NCBI GenBank assembly: GCA_934247225.1
Contig: CAKQJE010000009.1
Span: forward strand, 1 to 64,000
DNA from: an uncultured Clostridia bacterium
GTDB lineage: Bacteria; Bacillota; Clostridia; Christensenellales; Borkfalkiaceae
Length of the DNA: 64,000 bases
Direction of reading: 5' to 3'
The translations under genes and the position numbers were made by a program. Shown here piece after piece: positions 39,948-49,673 of this stretch. How positions within the stretch are numbered: position 1 is the first letter of the stretch; every line of letters starts with the position of its first letter. The notes beneath the pieces were generated by a model that saw nothing but the letters and a program-made list of their open reading frames with translations, did no database searches and was not told the origin of the DNA.

Positions 39948-40934
39948 TTATCTTAAAATAAAATTTTTAGGAACAAATATTTCCTCGAAAGTAAAAACGG
40001 CGTATCTGTCCGTCATGCTCGATAAATAGTCGCACAAAACGGTGTCTTCGTCGTATTTATCCAATAGTTTCAGATAAAACTCGGGCAACTTTTCTTTATG
40101 ATTTCTGAAATATTCGTACATTGCGGAAATCATTTCTCCCGCTCGCCCCTCTTCGGCTCTCGCCGCGGGAACGGTATACACGTTTTCAAACATAAAGTCG
40201 CGGAGTTTTTCGGTCGCTTCCTTTTTTTCTTCTTCCATTAAAACGTCGTTTTTTCCATACGATTCTTTGTAAATGGAAGTTATCATCGAGTTTATTCTTT
40301 CCCTCGACGTTTCGCCGAGAATTTTTCTTTCTTTTTGCGGTAAATCGTCCTCGGTGATAATGCCCGCTCTTATCGCGTCGTCTATATCGTGATTAAGATA
40401 AGCGATTCTGTCCGAAAGGGATACTATTTTCCCTTCGAGAGTATGGGGATGCCCCGATTTTTTATGCTCGACGATGCCGTCTCTTACCTCGTATGTAAGA
40501 TTAAGATCTTCGAGTACGTCCACAACCCTTAACGACTGAACGTTATGCTCGAAACCTTTCGGGTTTAATTTGGCAAGCACTCTCTCCCCCGAATGACCGA
40601 AAGGAGTATGCCCGAGATCGTGACCGAGCGCAATCGCTTCGGCTAAATCCTCGTTTAAATCGAGACAGCGCGCTATGGAACGAGCGACCTGCGCAACGTC
40701 GAGCGTGTGCGTAAGTCTCGTCATATAATGATCGCCCTCGGGCGAAAAGAAAACCTGCGTTTTGTTTTTCAGTCTTCTGAAAGTTTTGGAATAAATTATT
40801 CTGTCTCTGTCACGCTGAAAATCCGTGCGCATGGGGCACGGTTCTTCGTATCTTAAACGCCCTTTGGAATTATCCGAAAAAGTCGCATACGGAGAAAAAA
40901 ACTGTTTCTCTTTTAAAAACGTTTTCTCTTTCAT
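39948..40934 (-). CDS. dgt: Deoxyguanosinetriphosphate triphosphohydrolase-like (HD domain)
   Basis: This 328-residue protein of the HD superfamily has the N-terminal YSKTFRRLKNKTQVF motif, His in THTLDVAQVA, HD in GHDLGHTPFGH and a later Asp, all conserved in dGTPase-type proteins. It cuts dNTPs to the nucleoside and triphosphate. It begins the dgt-dnaG-rpoD arrangement common in Clostridia. Confidence 0.93.
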   Translation of the reverse strand: MKEKTFLKEKQFFSPYATFSDNSKGRLRYEEPCPMRTDFQRDRDRIIYSKTFRRLKNKTQVFFSPEGDHYMTRLTHTLDVAQVARSIARCLDLNEDLAEAIALGHDLGHTPFGHSGERVLAKLNPKGFEHNVQSLRVVDVLEDLNLTYEVRDGIVEHKKSGHPHTLEGKIVSLSDRIAYLNHDIDDAIRAGIITEDDLPQKERKILGETSRERINSMITSIYKESYGKNDVLMEEEKKEATEKLRDFMFENVYTVPAARAEEGRAGEMISAMYEYFRNHKEKLPEFYLKLLDKYDEDTVLCDYLSSMTDRYAVFTFEEIFVPKNFILR

Positions 40935-41037
40935 TGTAACCCCCGATATAATCTATATAAATATTATACAATTTTTTTTCGCGATTTCCCTTTTTTTTCG
41001 GGTGAATAACCGATAATTATTATCTCGCGACGGGCTG

Positions 41038-41748
41038 TCAGATAACTTCTCCGCCCGAAACGTTAAGCGTTATACCCGTTACGAAATCTGCTTCGGCAAG
41101 ATAAACGGCGGCTTTCGCCACGTCCGACGGAGTCCCGAATTTCGAAAGCGGTATATCTTCTTTTATGAGTTTTTTATCGCTTTCGGAAAATGCGGAATTC
41201 ATTTTCGTTTCGATATACCCGGGAGCAATAGCGTTCACGCGGATATTCGCGCCCGCAAGCTCTTTCGCCAATGCTTTCGTGAACCCGATCGCCGCGGCTT
41301 TCGTCGCCGAATACACAGCCTCGCACGAACCTCCGCTTATCCCCCACATAGACGAAATGTTGATTATCGCTCCGCCTTTTTCGAGCATATGCGGCAAAAC
41401 GGCTTTCGTAACGAGAAAAACCCCTTTCATATTGACGTCGAACGCTTGGTCGTACTCTTTCTCCGAAACGTCGAGAATGGTTTTTATCGGAAGAGCCGTT
41501 CCCGCGCAATTTACGAGAACGCTTATTTCGCCGTGACGACTCGCGAAAGTTTCAACCGCTTCCGTTACGGAGGAAGAGTCGGATACGTCGATTTTTATCG
41601 CTGTTCCGCCGATTTTTTTCGCGAGGTCTTCCGCGGCTGCTTTGTTGCCGTTATACCCCACGCCGACGAAACAACCTTTTTTCGCGAATTCTTCGCAAAT
41701 TTTTTCGCCTATTCCGCCCGAACCGCCCGTTACGAAAACGTTTTTCAT
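41038..41748 (-). CDS. Short-chain dehydrogenase/reductase (FabG-like)
   Basis: This 236-residue Rossmann enzyme has TGGSGGIG (7-14) for NAD(P), NCAG, catalytic Ser in INISSMWG and YxxxK in YSATKAA. Without a basic residue clearly fixing cofactor choice I leave NAD or NADP open. FabG (3-oxoacyl-ACP reductase) is the best guess from overall similarity, but no other fatty-acid synthesis gene is adjacent. ATG at 41748. Confidence 0.75.
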   Translation of the reverse strand: MKNVFVTGGSGGIGEKICEEFAKKGCFVGVGYNGNKAAAEDLAKKIGGTAIKIDVSDSSSVTEAVETFASRHGEISVLVNCAGTALPIKTILDVSEKEYDQAFDVNMKGVFLVTKAVLPHMLEKGGAIINISSMWGISGGSCEAVYSATKAAAIGFTKALAKELAGANIRVNAIAPGYIETKMNSAFSESDKKLIKEDIPLSKFGTPSDVAKAAVYLAEADFVTGITLNVSGGEVI

Positions 41749-41813
41749 TGTCGCTTACTCCTTTTTTAATTCCGTATCGAATATCGCTCTTAAAACGCCT
41801 GTTTTTAAATACG

Positions 41814-41855
41814 CAAAAATCGGACGGCATATTTTTGAGCTTTGCTGCCGTCCGA
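41814..41855 (-). terminator. Terminator of efp
   Basis: TCGGACGGCA (41820-41829) pairs with TGCCGTCCGA (41846-41855); on the minus strand TTTTTG follows. It lies 25 bases after the efp stop. Confidence 0.85.
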
Positions 41856-41879
41856 AATTGTGACTTTTTTTATAAAAAA

Positions 41880-42440
41880 TTATTTCTTTACTCTTTCCAT
41901 GTATTCGCCGGTACGAGTGTCTACTCTGATCACTTCACCCTCGTTTACGAACATGGGAACCTGAATTTCAACGCCCGTTTCGAGCTTTGCTCTCTTGGTG
42001 GCGTTGGTTGCGGTATTGCCGGCTACTCCGGGTTCGGACTCGGTTACGAGAAGTTCGACGAAGTTTTCGCAATCAACGGAGAAAGCCTTTCCTTTATAGA
42101 ACTTAACGGTTACGGGATCGTTTTCCTTGATCCACTTCAAAGCTTCTTCAACCTGATCGTAGGTAAGAGGCTCCATATTGTATTCCTCGTCCATAAAGTA
42201 ATAGAATTCGCCGTCGTTATACGAATAAGTCATCTTCTTGGTTTCGATGACGGCGTTTTCGAATTTTTCGGTGGGGTTGAAAGTAATCTGCAACGTCTTT
42301 CCTTCGACAACGTTTTTAAGCGTCGTTCTTACGAACGCCGCGCCCTTTCCGGGTTTTACGTGAAGAAAGTCGACAACGGTGTAAACCTTTCCCTCGTATT
42401 CGATAGTGACGCCTTTTCTTAAATCGCCTGCAAGTACCAT
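41880..42440 (-). CDS. efp: Translation elongation factor P
   Basis: This 186-residue protein has three beta-barrel domains and the conserved loop PGKGAAFVR with Lys32, the usual modification site. EF-P relieves ribosome stalling at polyproline. It follows the Xaa-Pro peptidase gene by 23 bases, the usual neighbour in Firmicutes, with a terminator at the end. Confidence 0.97.
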   Translation of the reverse strand: MVLAGDLRKGVTIEYEGKVYTVVDFLHVKPGKGAAFVRTTLKNVVEGKTLQITFNPTEKFENAVIETKKMTYSYNDGEFYYFMDEEYNMEPLTYDQVEEALKWIKENDPVTVKFYKGKAFSVDCENFVELLVTESEPGVAGNTATNATKRAKLETGVEIQVPMFVNEGEVIRVDTRTGEYMERVKK

Positions 42441-42463
42441 AAAATAATCTCCTTAAACTTTTC

Positions 42464-43528
42464 TTATTTGTAAAGCTTTTCTCTTTTAATCTTATCGCCG
42501 CCGAGAATTACGAGCGACTTGTCGTCTTTCATAAACGTTTTGTATTTTCCGTTTTCGAGGTGACAACTGTCCTCTATTCTTATACCGAACTTACCGTTGA
42601 TATAAACGCCGGGTTCGTTCGAAAATACCATATTGTTTTTAAGCTCCGCTTCGCCTCTCGGAGAGAGATAAGGATATTCGTGAATATTCACGCCTATGCC
42701 GTGACCGAGCGAATGAGTGAAATATTTGCCGTAACCGAGCGAATCAAGAACGTCTCTCGCGATTTTATCGGCTTCTTTTCCGAGCATTCCCTCGTGAATT
42801 CCTTCCGCGGCTTTCATGTGCGCCGTGAGAACGGCGAGATATGCCTTTTTGAAATCTTCCGAAGGAGTTCCGTAGAACATCGTTCTCGTCATATCGGAGC
42901 AATATCCTTTATAAAGACAACCGAAATCCATAAGAACGCATTCGTCCTTTTTAAGCTTCGTATCCCCCGTTTCGTGATGCGGAACGGCGGCGTTTTTTCC
43001 GAAAGCTACGATCGTGTCGAACGAAGTTCCCGAAGCGCCTCTTTTCTTGAAGTTATATTCGAGTTCGTTCGCGACTTCTCTTTCGGTTACGCCTTCTTTT
43101 ATAAAGGGAATCGTGTCGAGCCATGCCTTTTCGGCTATGTCGCACGCTTTTTGTATGTATTTTAATTCTTCTTCCGTTTTGACCGACATAAGATCACGGA
43201 TTTCTGCCGACGCGTCGACATATTCGAAGCCGAGCTTTTTCAGCGTTTCGAATTCCGCAAGCGTGATCGTCGTGAAATCGATCGCAACCTTTTTATATCC
43301 GTTCTCCTCGGCGACTTTCGTAAGGAAAGAATAATCCGAACCGAGAACGACTTCTATTCCCTTGGGCTTCAAAGCCTTTTCCGCCGCTTTTAAGTATCTG
43401 TTATCGACGACGAACGACGTTTTGTCCTTCGTTATGACGATATAACCCGCGGTGCTGTGAAAACCTAAAAAGTAAGTTCTTTGTTTTTCGTCCGTTATAA
43501 GAGCGATTTCATAGTTATTAAAGTTCAT
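42464..43528 (-). CDS. Xaa-Pro aminopeptidase (M24 family)
   Basis: This is a 354-residue enzyme from ATG at 43528, chosen for its GTGAGG ribosome site; a GTG four codons upstream is the alternative. The C-terminal 'pita-bread' domain has metal ligands Asp in LMDFG and in CSDMTR, His in HSLGHGIG, Glu in NEPGVY and in RIEDS. It removes N-terminal residues before proline. Being next to efp, it suits polyproline handling. Confidence 0.93.
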   Translation of the reverse strand: MNFNNYEIALITDEKQRTYFLGFHSTAGYIVITKDKTSFVVDNRYLKAAEKALKPKGIEVVLGSDYSFLTKVAEENGYKKVAIDFTTITLAEFETLKKLGFEYVDASAEIRDLMSVKTEEELKYIQKACDIAEKAWLDTIPFIKEGVTEREVANELEYNFKKRGASGTSFDTIVAFGKNAAVPHHETGDTKLKKDECVLMDFGCLYKGYCSDMTRTMFYGTPSEDFKKAYLAVLTAHMKAAEGIHEGMLGKEADKIARDVLDSLGYGKYFTHSLGHGIGVNIHEYPYLSPRGEAELKNNMVFSNEPGVYINGKFGIRIEDSCHLENGKYKTFMKDDKSLVILGGDKIKREKLYK

Positions 43529-43630
43529 ATTATGCCTCACTCACTCATTTATTTATTTTAACACTTTTATCCTTTTCAGTCAATAAAAATAAACGTGTTT
43601 CGTATGTTTTTTCGTTATTATCGACCTTTT

Positions 43631-44080
43631 TTAATCGTTATTTTCCGCTTTAACGCCGTTTTCGGGCTGTTTAGGCGTGTAACGATAGCTCATTTTCTTT
43701 AAATTTTCGGCGTTGATTCTGTTTATTTCCGCTTTGTATCTTTCTATTTTGCGAAACTCGGCGGGTTTTATGACGGTGTGCCATAAAACGAAACCTATTA
43801 AAAGCGCGCCGTAAAGACACGAATAAACTATAAATTTAACCGTGCTGTACGGATTTTCGCTCCCGTATAAAACGATGAACGAAACTAAAATCACCGCATA
43901 CGCAAGCGACAGGAATATAAGGGTTATCAAAAAAGAAGTCGATAACGCCTTGCACATATCCGTTATTTTCGGAATCTGCGAAGCATAGTAATTTCTTTCG
44001 CCCTGCTCTTTCTTCTTCCGCTCTTCTTTCGCACTGAATTTAACCGTCTGTTTTTTCTTGTTATATTCGTCTCTTATCAT
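43631..44080 (-). CDS. Small membrane protein downstream of uvrA
   Basis: This 149-residue protein has a charged N-terminal 45 residues, two membrane helices (about 50-72 and 84-104) and a charged tail. Its ATG overlaps the uvrA stop (ATGA), so it is coupled to the uvrBA operon. The family is not recognised. It could be a stress-related membrane protein. Confidence 0.7.
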   Translation of the reverse strand: MIRDEYNKKKQTVKFSAKEERKKKEQGERNYYASQIPKITDMCKALSTSFLITLIFLSLAYAVILVSFIVLYGSENPYSTVKFIVYSCLYGALLIGFVLWHTVIKPAEFRKIERYKAEINRINAENLKKMSYRYTPKQPENGVKAENND

Positions 44081-46905
44081 TTGTTCTGCCCTCCGAGCAT
44101 CTTTTTAAGGAACTGCCCCGTGTAACTGTTTTTGTTTTCGGCAACCTGTTCGGGCGACCCTTCCGCGATAACCGTTCCGCCGCCTTCGCCGCCTTCGGGA
44201 CCTAAATCCACGATATAATCGGCGACTTTTATGATGTCGAGATTATGTTCGATAACTATAACCGTATTGCCGGAATCTCTGAGCCTGTCGAGAATGTTTA
44301 TAAGCTTATCGACGTCGTAACTGTGAAGACCCGTCGTCGGCTCGTCGAGAACGTAAAGAGTTTTGCCCGTCGAGCGCTTGGAAAGTTCCGTCGCCAGCTT
44401 GACTCTTTGCGCTTCGCCGCCCGAAAGGGTGGTTGCGGGTTGTCCGAGTTTTATATATCCGAGACCTACGTCCTGCAAAGTTTTTATCTTATTGTAAATT
44501 CTCGGTATGTTTTCGAAGTATTCCACGGCTTCGTCTACCGTCATATCGAGTACGTCGGCAATGTTTTTGCCTTTAAACTTAACCTCGAGCGTTTCGTGAT
44601 TGTATCTCTTACCCTTGCACTGTTCGCACGGAACGAAAACGTCGGGAAGAAAGTGCATTTCGATTTTTATGATACCGTCGCCCTGGCATTTTTCGCATCT
44701 GCCGCCCGCCACGTTGAATGAAAATCTTCCGGCTTTATACCCTCTTTCCTTTGCGTCGTTGGACGCGGCGAAAATTTCGCGGATGTAGGTAAACGCGCCC
44801 GTGTAAGTCGCGGCGTTCGATCTCGGCGTTCTGCCTATCGGCGACTGATCTATCGCTATTACCTTGTCGAAATAATTCACGCCTTCGACTTTGTCGCATT
44901 TTCCGTAACGGATTTTCGAGCCGTTGAGTTCGTTGGACATTATCGGCAGCAACACTTCGTTCACGAGCGAACTTTTTCCGCTGCCCGAAACGCCCGTTAC
45001 CGCCGTAAACAACCCAACGGGAAATTTTACGTTTATGTTTTTAAGATTGTTCTGCTTTGCTCCGAAAACTTCGAGCCATCTGCCGTCAGGTTCTTTTCTT
45101 AACAGCGGAATTTCTATTTTTCTTCTTCCCGAAAGGTAATCGCCCGTTATCGAGCGCGGCTCTTTGCAAATATTTTCGACGCTCCCAGCCGCGACGACCT
45201 CGCCGCCGTGAACGCCCGCTTTCGGACCGATGTCGACTATATAATCCGCCGCCCGCATCGTGTCTTCGTCGTGTTCGACGACGATTACGGTGTTTCCGAG
45301 ATCTCTTAAATGCAAAAGCGTTTTTATAAGCTTTTCGTTATCTCTCTGATGAAGACCGATGCTCGGCTCGTCGAGAATATACAAAACGCCCGTAAGTCCG
45401 CTGCCTATCTGCGTTGCGAGCCTTATTCTCTGCGCTTCGCCGCCCGAAAGCGTTCCCGCGCTTCTCGAAAGCGTAAGGTATCCGAGACCTACGTCCGTGA
45501 GAAATTTCAGCCTTGCTTTTATTTCTTTGACTATCGGCGCGGCTATTATTTTCTGCGTGTCGCTTAAAACGAGTCCGTCGATAAATTCGTTGATTTTAAC
45601 AACCGACATATCGCACAGCTCGGCGATATTAAGACTTCCGACCGTTACCGCGAGCGCCTCTTTTTTAAGCCTTAATCCGTGACACACGGGGCAAGGCGAG
45701 CTTACCATATACTTCTCGATTTCGCTCTTGGTATAATCGCTCGTCGTTTCCCTGTATCTTCTTTCGAGATTGTTTATAACCCCCTCGAAAGCCGAGTCGT
45801 AACTTCCCGAGAACGTTCTCGTGGAATAACTCATTTTTATCTTTTCTCCGCCCGTGCCGTACAAAAGCATATGCATAACGTCGGCAGGCAGATTTTTAAC
45901 GGGCGTGTCGAGACTGAACCCGTAATGACGGGAAAGCGAACGGAAATACATTTCGGTCATTCTGCCCGTATCGAGATTCCAGCCCGTTACGGTGAGCGCG
46001 CCCTCTCTCAAAGATCTGTTCGGGTCGCCGATAACGAGCTGCTCGTCTATTCTCGTCGTGTAACCGAGTCCTTTACATTCGGGACAAGCTCCGAACGGGT
46101 TGTTGAACGAAAATAATCTCGGTTCTATCTCTTCTATCGATATTCCGCAATCCGGACAACTGTAATTCGTCGAATAAAGCGTGGTTTTTCCGTCGCACTC
46201 TATCGCGACGAGTCCTTCGGCGAGTTTTAAAGCCGTCTCTAAGCTATCCGTAAGTCTTTTTCTTATTCCGCTTTTTACGATCAGTCTGTCCACGACCACG
46301 GAAATATTGTGTTTTATGTTTTTATCGAGTTTGATTTCTTCCGACAAATCGAAAACCGAGCCGTCTATCTCTATTCTCGCATAGCCGCTCTTTCTGTAAC
46401 TTTCGATTTGCTTCGAATATTCGCCCTTTCTGCCTCTTACGACAGGCGCGTTCACGAGGATTTTCGACCCCTCCGCCATTTCGAGAACCTTTTCCGCAAT
46501 CGAGTCGACGGTCGTTTTTTCTATAACTCTTCCGCACTTAGGACAATGCGGCACGCCCGTACGAGCGTATAAAAGCCTTAAATAATCGTAAATTTCCGTT
46601 ACGGTTCCGACGGTTGAACGCGGATTGTTCGACGTTGTTTTCTGGTCTATGGATATGGACGGAGACAAACCCTCTATGCTTTCCACGTCCGGCTTTTCCA
46701 TCTGTCCCAAAAACATTCTCGCGTAGCTCGAAAGGCTTTCCATATACTTTCTCTGCCCTTCTGCGAAAATGGTGTCGAAAGCAAGCGTGGATTTACCGCT
46801 GCCCGACAGACCCGTGAACACCACGAGTTTATCCCTCGGGATATCGAGACTGATATTTTTAAGGTTGTTTTCCTTAGCTCCTTTTATTCTTATATAGTTC
46901 TGCAT
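44077..46905 (-). CDS. uvrA: Excinuclease ABC subunit A
   Basis: This 942-residue damage-recognition ATPase has two ABC modules: Walker A GLSGSGKST near residue 31 and GVSGSGKSS near 640; signature LSGGEAQR twice; zinc modules CPKCG...CPDCG, CPECKG and CEKCQGDG...CEQCKG. With UvrB it starts nucleotide excision repair. It follows uvrB by 38 bases. Confidence 0.98.
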   Translation of the reverse strand: MQNYIRIKGAKENNLKNISLDIPRDKLVVFTGLSGSGKSTLAFDTIFAEGQRKYMESLSSYARMFLGQMEKPDVESIEGLSPSISIDQKTTSNNPRSTVGTVTEIYDYLRLLYARTGVPHCPKCGRVIEKTTVDSIAEKVLEMAEGSKILVNAPVVRGRKGEYSKQIESYRKSGYARIEIDGSVFDLSEEIKLDKNIKHNISVVVDRLIVKSGIRKRLTDSLETALKLAEGLVAIECDGKTTLYSTNYSCPDCGISIEEIEPRLFSFNNPFGACPECKGLGYTTRIDEQLVIGDPNRSLREGALTVTGWNLDTGRMTEMYFRSLSRHYGFSLDTPVKNLPADVMHMLLYGTGGEKIKMSYSTRTFSGSYDSAFEGVINNLERRYRETTSDYTKSEIEKYMVSSPCPVCHGLRLKKEALAVTVGSLNIAELCDMSVVKINEFIDGLVLSDTQKIIAAPIVKEIKARLKFLTDVGLGYLTLSRSAGTLSGGEAQRIRLATQIGSGLTGVLYILDEPSIGLHQRDNEKLIKTLLHLRDLGNTVIVVEHDEDTMRAADYIVDIGPKAGVHGGEVVAAGSVENICKEPRSITGDYLSGRRKIEIPLLRKEPDGRWLEVFGAKQNNLKNINVKFPVGLFTAVTGVSGSGKSSLVNEVLLPIMSNELNGSKIRYGKCDKVEGVNYFDKVIAIDQSPIGRTPRSNAATYTGAFTYIREIFAASNDAKERGYKAGRFSFNVAGGRCEKCQGDGIIKIEMHFLPDVFVPCEQCKGKRYNHETLEVKFKGKNIADVLDMTVDEAVEYFENIPRIYNKIKTLQDVGLGYIKLGQPATTLSGGEAQRVKLATELSKRSTGKTLYVLDEPTTGLHSYDVDKLINILDRLRDSGNTVIVIEHNLDIIKVADYIVDLGPEGGEGGGTVIAEGSPEQVAENKNSYTGQFLKKMLGGQNK

Positions 46906-46943
46906 TTTTCGTTCGCTTCTTCTTTTTTCTCGGCTTTTTACGC

Positions 46944-48914
46944 TTATTTCATACTCGCCCGAAGTCTCTGTTTAAGCTTCGCTATCGTGTCCCTGAGTTC
47001 TATACATTTTTCGAAGTCCAGGTTTTTGGACGCGATTTTCATTATTGCCTGCAACTTCTCGATTTCGTCGGGAATATCCTTTGCCGCGATTTCTTTGGTT
47101 GCGTCGACCTTTTTGGAGATTTCGAGCGTGTTGGAAATCTTTTTGATTATGGTTTTCGGCGTTATGCCGTGTTTTTCGTTGTACTCCTGCTGAATTTTAC
47201 GTCTTCTTGCCGTTTCGTCGATCGCGCGGCGCATGGAGTCGGTGATTACGTCCGCGTACATTATAACTCTTCCCTCTGAGTTTCTCGCCGTTCTTCCTAT
47301 CGTCTGAATAAGTGCGGTTTCGCTCCTTAAAAAGCCCTCTTTATCGGCGTCGAGAATGGCGACGAGTTTTACCTCGGGCAAATCGAGACCCTCTCTTAAA
47401 AGGTTGATGCCGACGAGAACGTCTATATCTCCGCGGCGAAGTTCCTGAATTATGTCTATTCTTTCAAGCGTATCGACGTCGCTGTGCATATATCTGACTT
47501 TTACCGATTGCTCTTTCAGAAAGTCGGTCAGACTTTCCGCCATACGCTTGGTTAAAGTCGTTACGAGTATTCTGCCGCCGCTTGCGATCACTTTGCCTAT
47601 TTCGGATTGTAAATCGTCTATCTGCCCTTTCGTCGGGCGGACTTCTACCAAAGGATCCAGAAGCCCCGTCGGGCGGATTATCTGTTCGGCGTTGTTGTCC
47701 GAAACCGAAAGCTCGTATGGCGCGGGGGTCGCCGATATAAATATCGTCTGCCCTATTCTCGAATCGAATTCCTTGAACGTAAGCGGGCGGTTGTCGTAAG
47801 CCGATTTCAGCCTGAACCCGAAATCGACGAGATTCTGTTTTCTCGATCTGTCGCCGTTATACATCGCGCGGATCTGCGGCACCGTCATATGGCTTTCATC
47901 GATAAACGTTATGAAATTTTTTGGGAAATAATCTATAAGCGTGAACGGCGGATCTCCCGGTTTTCGCCCGTCGAAATATCTGCTGTAATTCTCCACGCCG
48001 CTGCAATAGCCTATCTCGCGCATCATTTCGAGATCGTAGCTCGTTCTTTGCAAAAGCCTTTGAGCCTCCAAAAGCTTGTCCTGTTTTTTCAAAGCTTCGA
48101 CTTCCTCTCTCATATCGGCTTCGATTCGTTTTAAAGAAGCTTCCATTTTTTCGTCGCCTACGGCGTAATGGCTCGCGGGGAAAATCGCAACGTGCGACAA
48201 ACGCGAAATAGGTTTACCCGTGACGAAATCGCACTCGCTTATTTTTTCGACTTCGTCGCCGAAAAACTCCACGCGGATATAAACCGAGTCGTTAGAAGCG
48301 GGAAAAATCTCCACTACGTCGCCGCGAACGCGGAACGAAGCTCTCGTAAAATCTATGTCTTTCCTTTCGTACTGACGGGAAACGAGCTTACGCATAAGTT
48401 CGTCGCGGTCGAGCGTGTCGCCTTCTCTTATGGAAACAGCCAGGGCAAAATACTCCTCGGGCGCGCCGAGTCCGTAAATACAAGAAACCGACGCGACGAC
48501 TATTACGTCGTTACGCTCGGCTAAACTGCAAGTCGCGCTGTGGCGAAGCTTATCTATTTCGTCGTTTATCGAAAGGTCTTTTTCAATGTAAGTGTCCGTT
48601 GACGGAATGTACGATTCGGGTTGATAATAATCGTAATAGGACACGAAATATTCCACTCTGTTTTCGGGAAAAAACTCGCGGAACTCGTTGCAAAGCTGAG
48701 CCGCGAGAGTTTTGTTGTGAGCGATAACGAGGGCGGGGCGCTGAACGTTCTGAATTACGTTCGCCATTGTGAACGTTTTTCCGCTGCCCGTCACGCCGAC
48801 GAGAACCTGCGACCTCAATCCGTCCTCAATCCCCTCCGTCAGGCTTTTTATCGCCTCGGGCTGATCGCCCGTAGGTTTATATTCGGAATGTAAAATAAAT
48901 TTTCTTTTTTCCAT
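46944..48914 (-). CDS. uvrB: Excinuclease ABC subunit B
   Basis: This 656-residue helicase-like protein has Walker A GVTGSGKT (about 40-47), the beta-hairpin VSYYDYYQPESYIP used for strand probing, helicase motif TIGRTARN-like (QTIGRTARN) and a C-terminal UVR coiled coil (EIEKLQAIM...) for UvrC binding. It lies 17 bases after the 117-residue gene, so it is the fourth gene of the operon. Confidence 0.98.
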   Translation of the reverse strand: MEKRKFILHSEYKPTGDQPEAIKSLTEGIEDGLRSQVLVGVTGSGKTFTMANVIQNVQRPALVIAHNKTLAAQLCNEFREFFPENRVEYFVSYYDYYQPESYIPSTDTYIEKDLSINDEIDKLRHSATCSLAERNDVIVVASVSCIYGLGAPEEYFALAVSIREGDTLDRDELMRKLVSRQYERKDIDFTRASFRVRGDVVEIFPASNDSVYIRVEFFGDEVEKISECDFVTGKPISRLSHVAIFPASHYAVGDEKMEASLKRIEADMREEVEALKKQDKLLEAQRLLQRTSYDLEMMREIGYCSGVENYSRYFDGRKPGDPPFTLIDYFPKNFITFIDESHMTVPQIRAMYNGDRSRKQNLVDFGFRLKSAYDNRPLTFKEFDSRIGQTIFISATPAPYELSVSDNNAEQIIRPTGLLDPLVEVRPTKGQIDDLQSEIGKVIASGGRILVTTLTKRMAESLTDFLKEQSVKVRYMHSDVDTLERIDIIQELRRGDIDVLVGINLLREGLDLPEVKLVAILDADKEGFLRSETALIQTIGRTARNSEGRVIMYADVITDSMRRAIDETARRRKIQQEYNEKHGITPKTIIKKISNTLEISKKVDATKEIAAKDIPDEIEKLQAIMKIASKNLDFEKCIELRDTIAKLKQRLRASMK

Positions 48915-48931
48915 CGTTAAAACAACCCGTC

Positions 48932-49285
48932 TTAAAACAATCCGTACAATATCTTAGTGACGATAAACGCGGTTACCGAGCCTAAAACGGCAAGCAGAAT
49001 TTTAATCGCTATTCCGTTAGCGATCTCCCGCCTTTCGCGTTTGTAACAAAGCAATTTGTGCTTCGGGATAAAGCAAAGCGTATCTTCCTTGTCCTTTACG
49101 CACCTTATAAGATCGAAATAACCGTCGAGCGAGAGAGAATTAAGGGTTTTTCTGAGTTTTGGCAGGTCTTTTCCGCCCATTTTGCATAAGGACAGAAACT
49201 CCTTTTCGGACACCAGGCAACTCTCCCTTTCCCCGCAAACGCCGATCACGGCTTTCGCGACCGCCCTTTCCGCTCTCGTCAGCAT
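48932..49285 (-). CDS. Small tail-anchored winged-helix-like protein B
   Basis: This 117-residue protein has a helical/winged-helix-like N-terminal domain (residues about 1-75: helices around EKEFLSLCKMGGKDLPKLRKTLNSL then a strand pair) and a C-terminal membrane segment (about 94-115). It pairs with the next gene upstream, which it overlaps by seven bases. The layout suggests a cytosolic domain tethered to the membrane. The function is unknown; it is encoded directly before uvrB. Confidence 0.65.
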   Translation of the reverse strand: MLTRAERAVAKAVIGVCGERESCLVSEKEFLSLCKMGGKDLPKLRKTLNSLSLDGYFDLIRCVKDKEDTLCFIPKHKLLCYKRERREIANGIAIKILLAVLGSVTAFIVTKILYGLF

Positions 49286-49650
49286 AGCGCGGCAAACACC
49301 GCAATCCCCGCAAGCGCGCCCGAAAATCCGCCGAGGAATGCTATGAAAAATTTAAAAAACGCGTTATCTTTTTCGTCTTTTTCTCTGAAATCGTTTTCCG
49401 CCTGCGGCTTTTCGTCCGGTTTAGCGGTAAGACTTTTTCCGAGCGGCTTTATAAGCACGACGTCCTTATCCGAGTATTTTCTGTCGATATACCCCGACGT
49501 TATAAGCGAATCTATATAAGCGTTCAATTCCTCTTCCGTAACAGTTCCGTCGCCGCATTTTTCGGCGAGTTTTTTACGGGAAAACAAATAATATTTCCCC
49601 TTGCACTCGCTTTTTAAATACGACAACAAATCGTAGATTTTCTTTTCCAA
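49279..49650 (-). CDS. Small tail-anchored winged-helix-like protein A
   Basis: This 123-residue protein has a domain of about 70 residues (FSRKKLAEKC, EEELNAYIDSLITSGYIDRKYSDKDVVLI) with the helix-helix-wing rhythm of a winged helix, a charged linker, and a C-terminal membrane segment (about 98-121). Layout is shared with the downstream 117-residue protein, but sequence similarity is weak. Co-transcription with uvrBA under a LexA-like box is likely. Confidence 0.65.
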   Translation of the reverse strand: MEKKIYDLLSYLKSECKGKYYLFSRKKLAEKCGDGTVTEEELNAYIDSLITSGYIDRKYSDKDVVLIKPLGKSLTAKPDEKPQAENDFREKDEKDNAFFKFFIAFLGGFSGALAGIAVFAALC

Positions 49651-49673
49651 ATTTCTCCGTTTAAGTTTTTATA

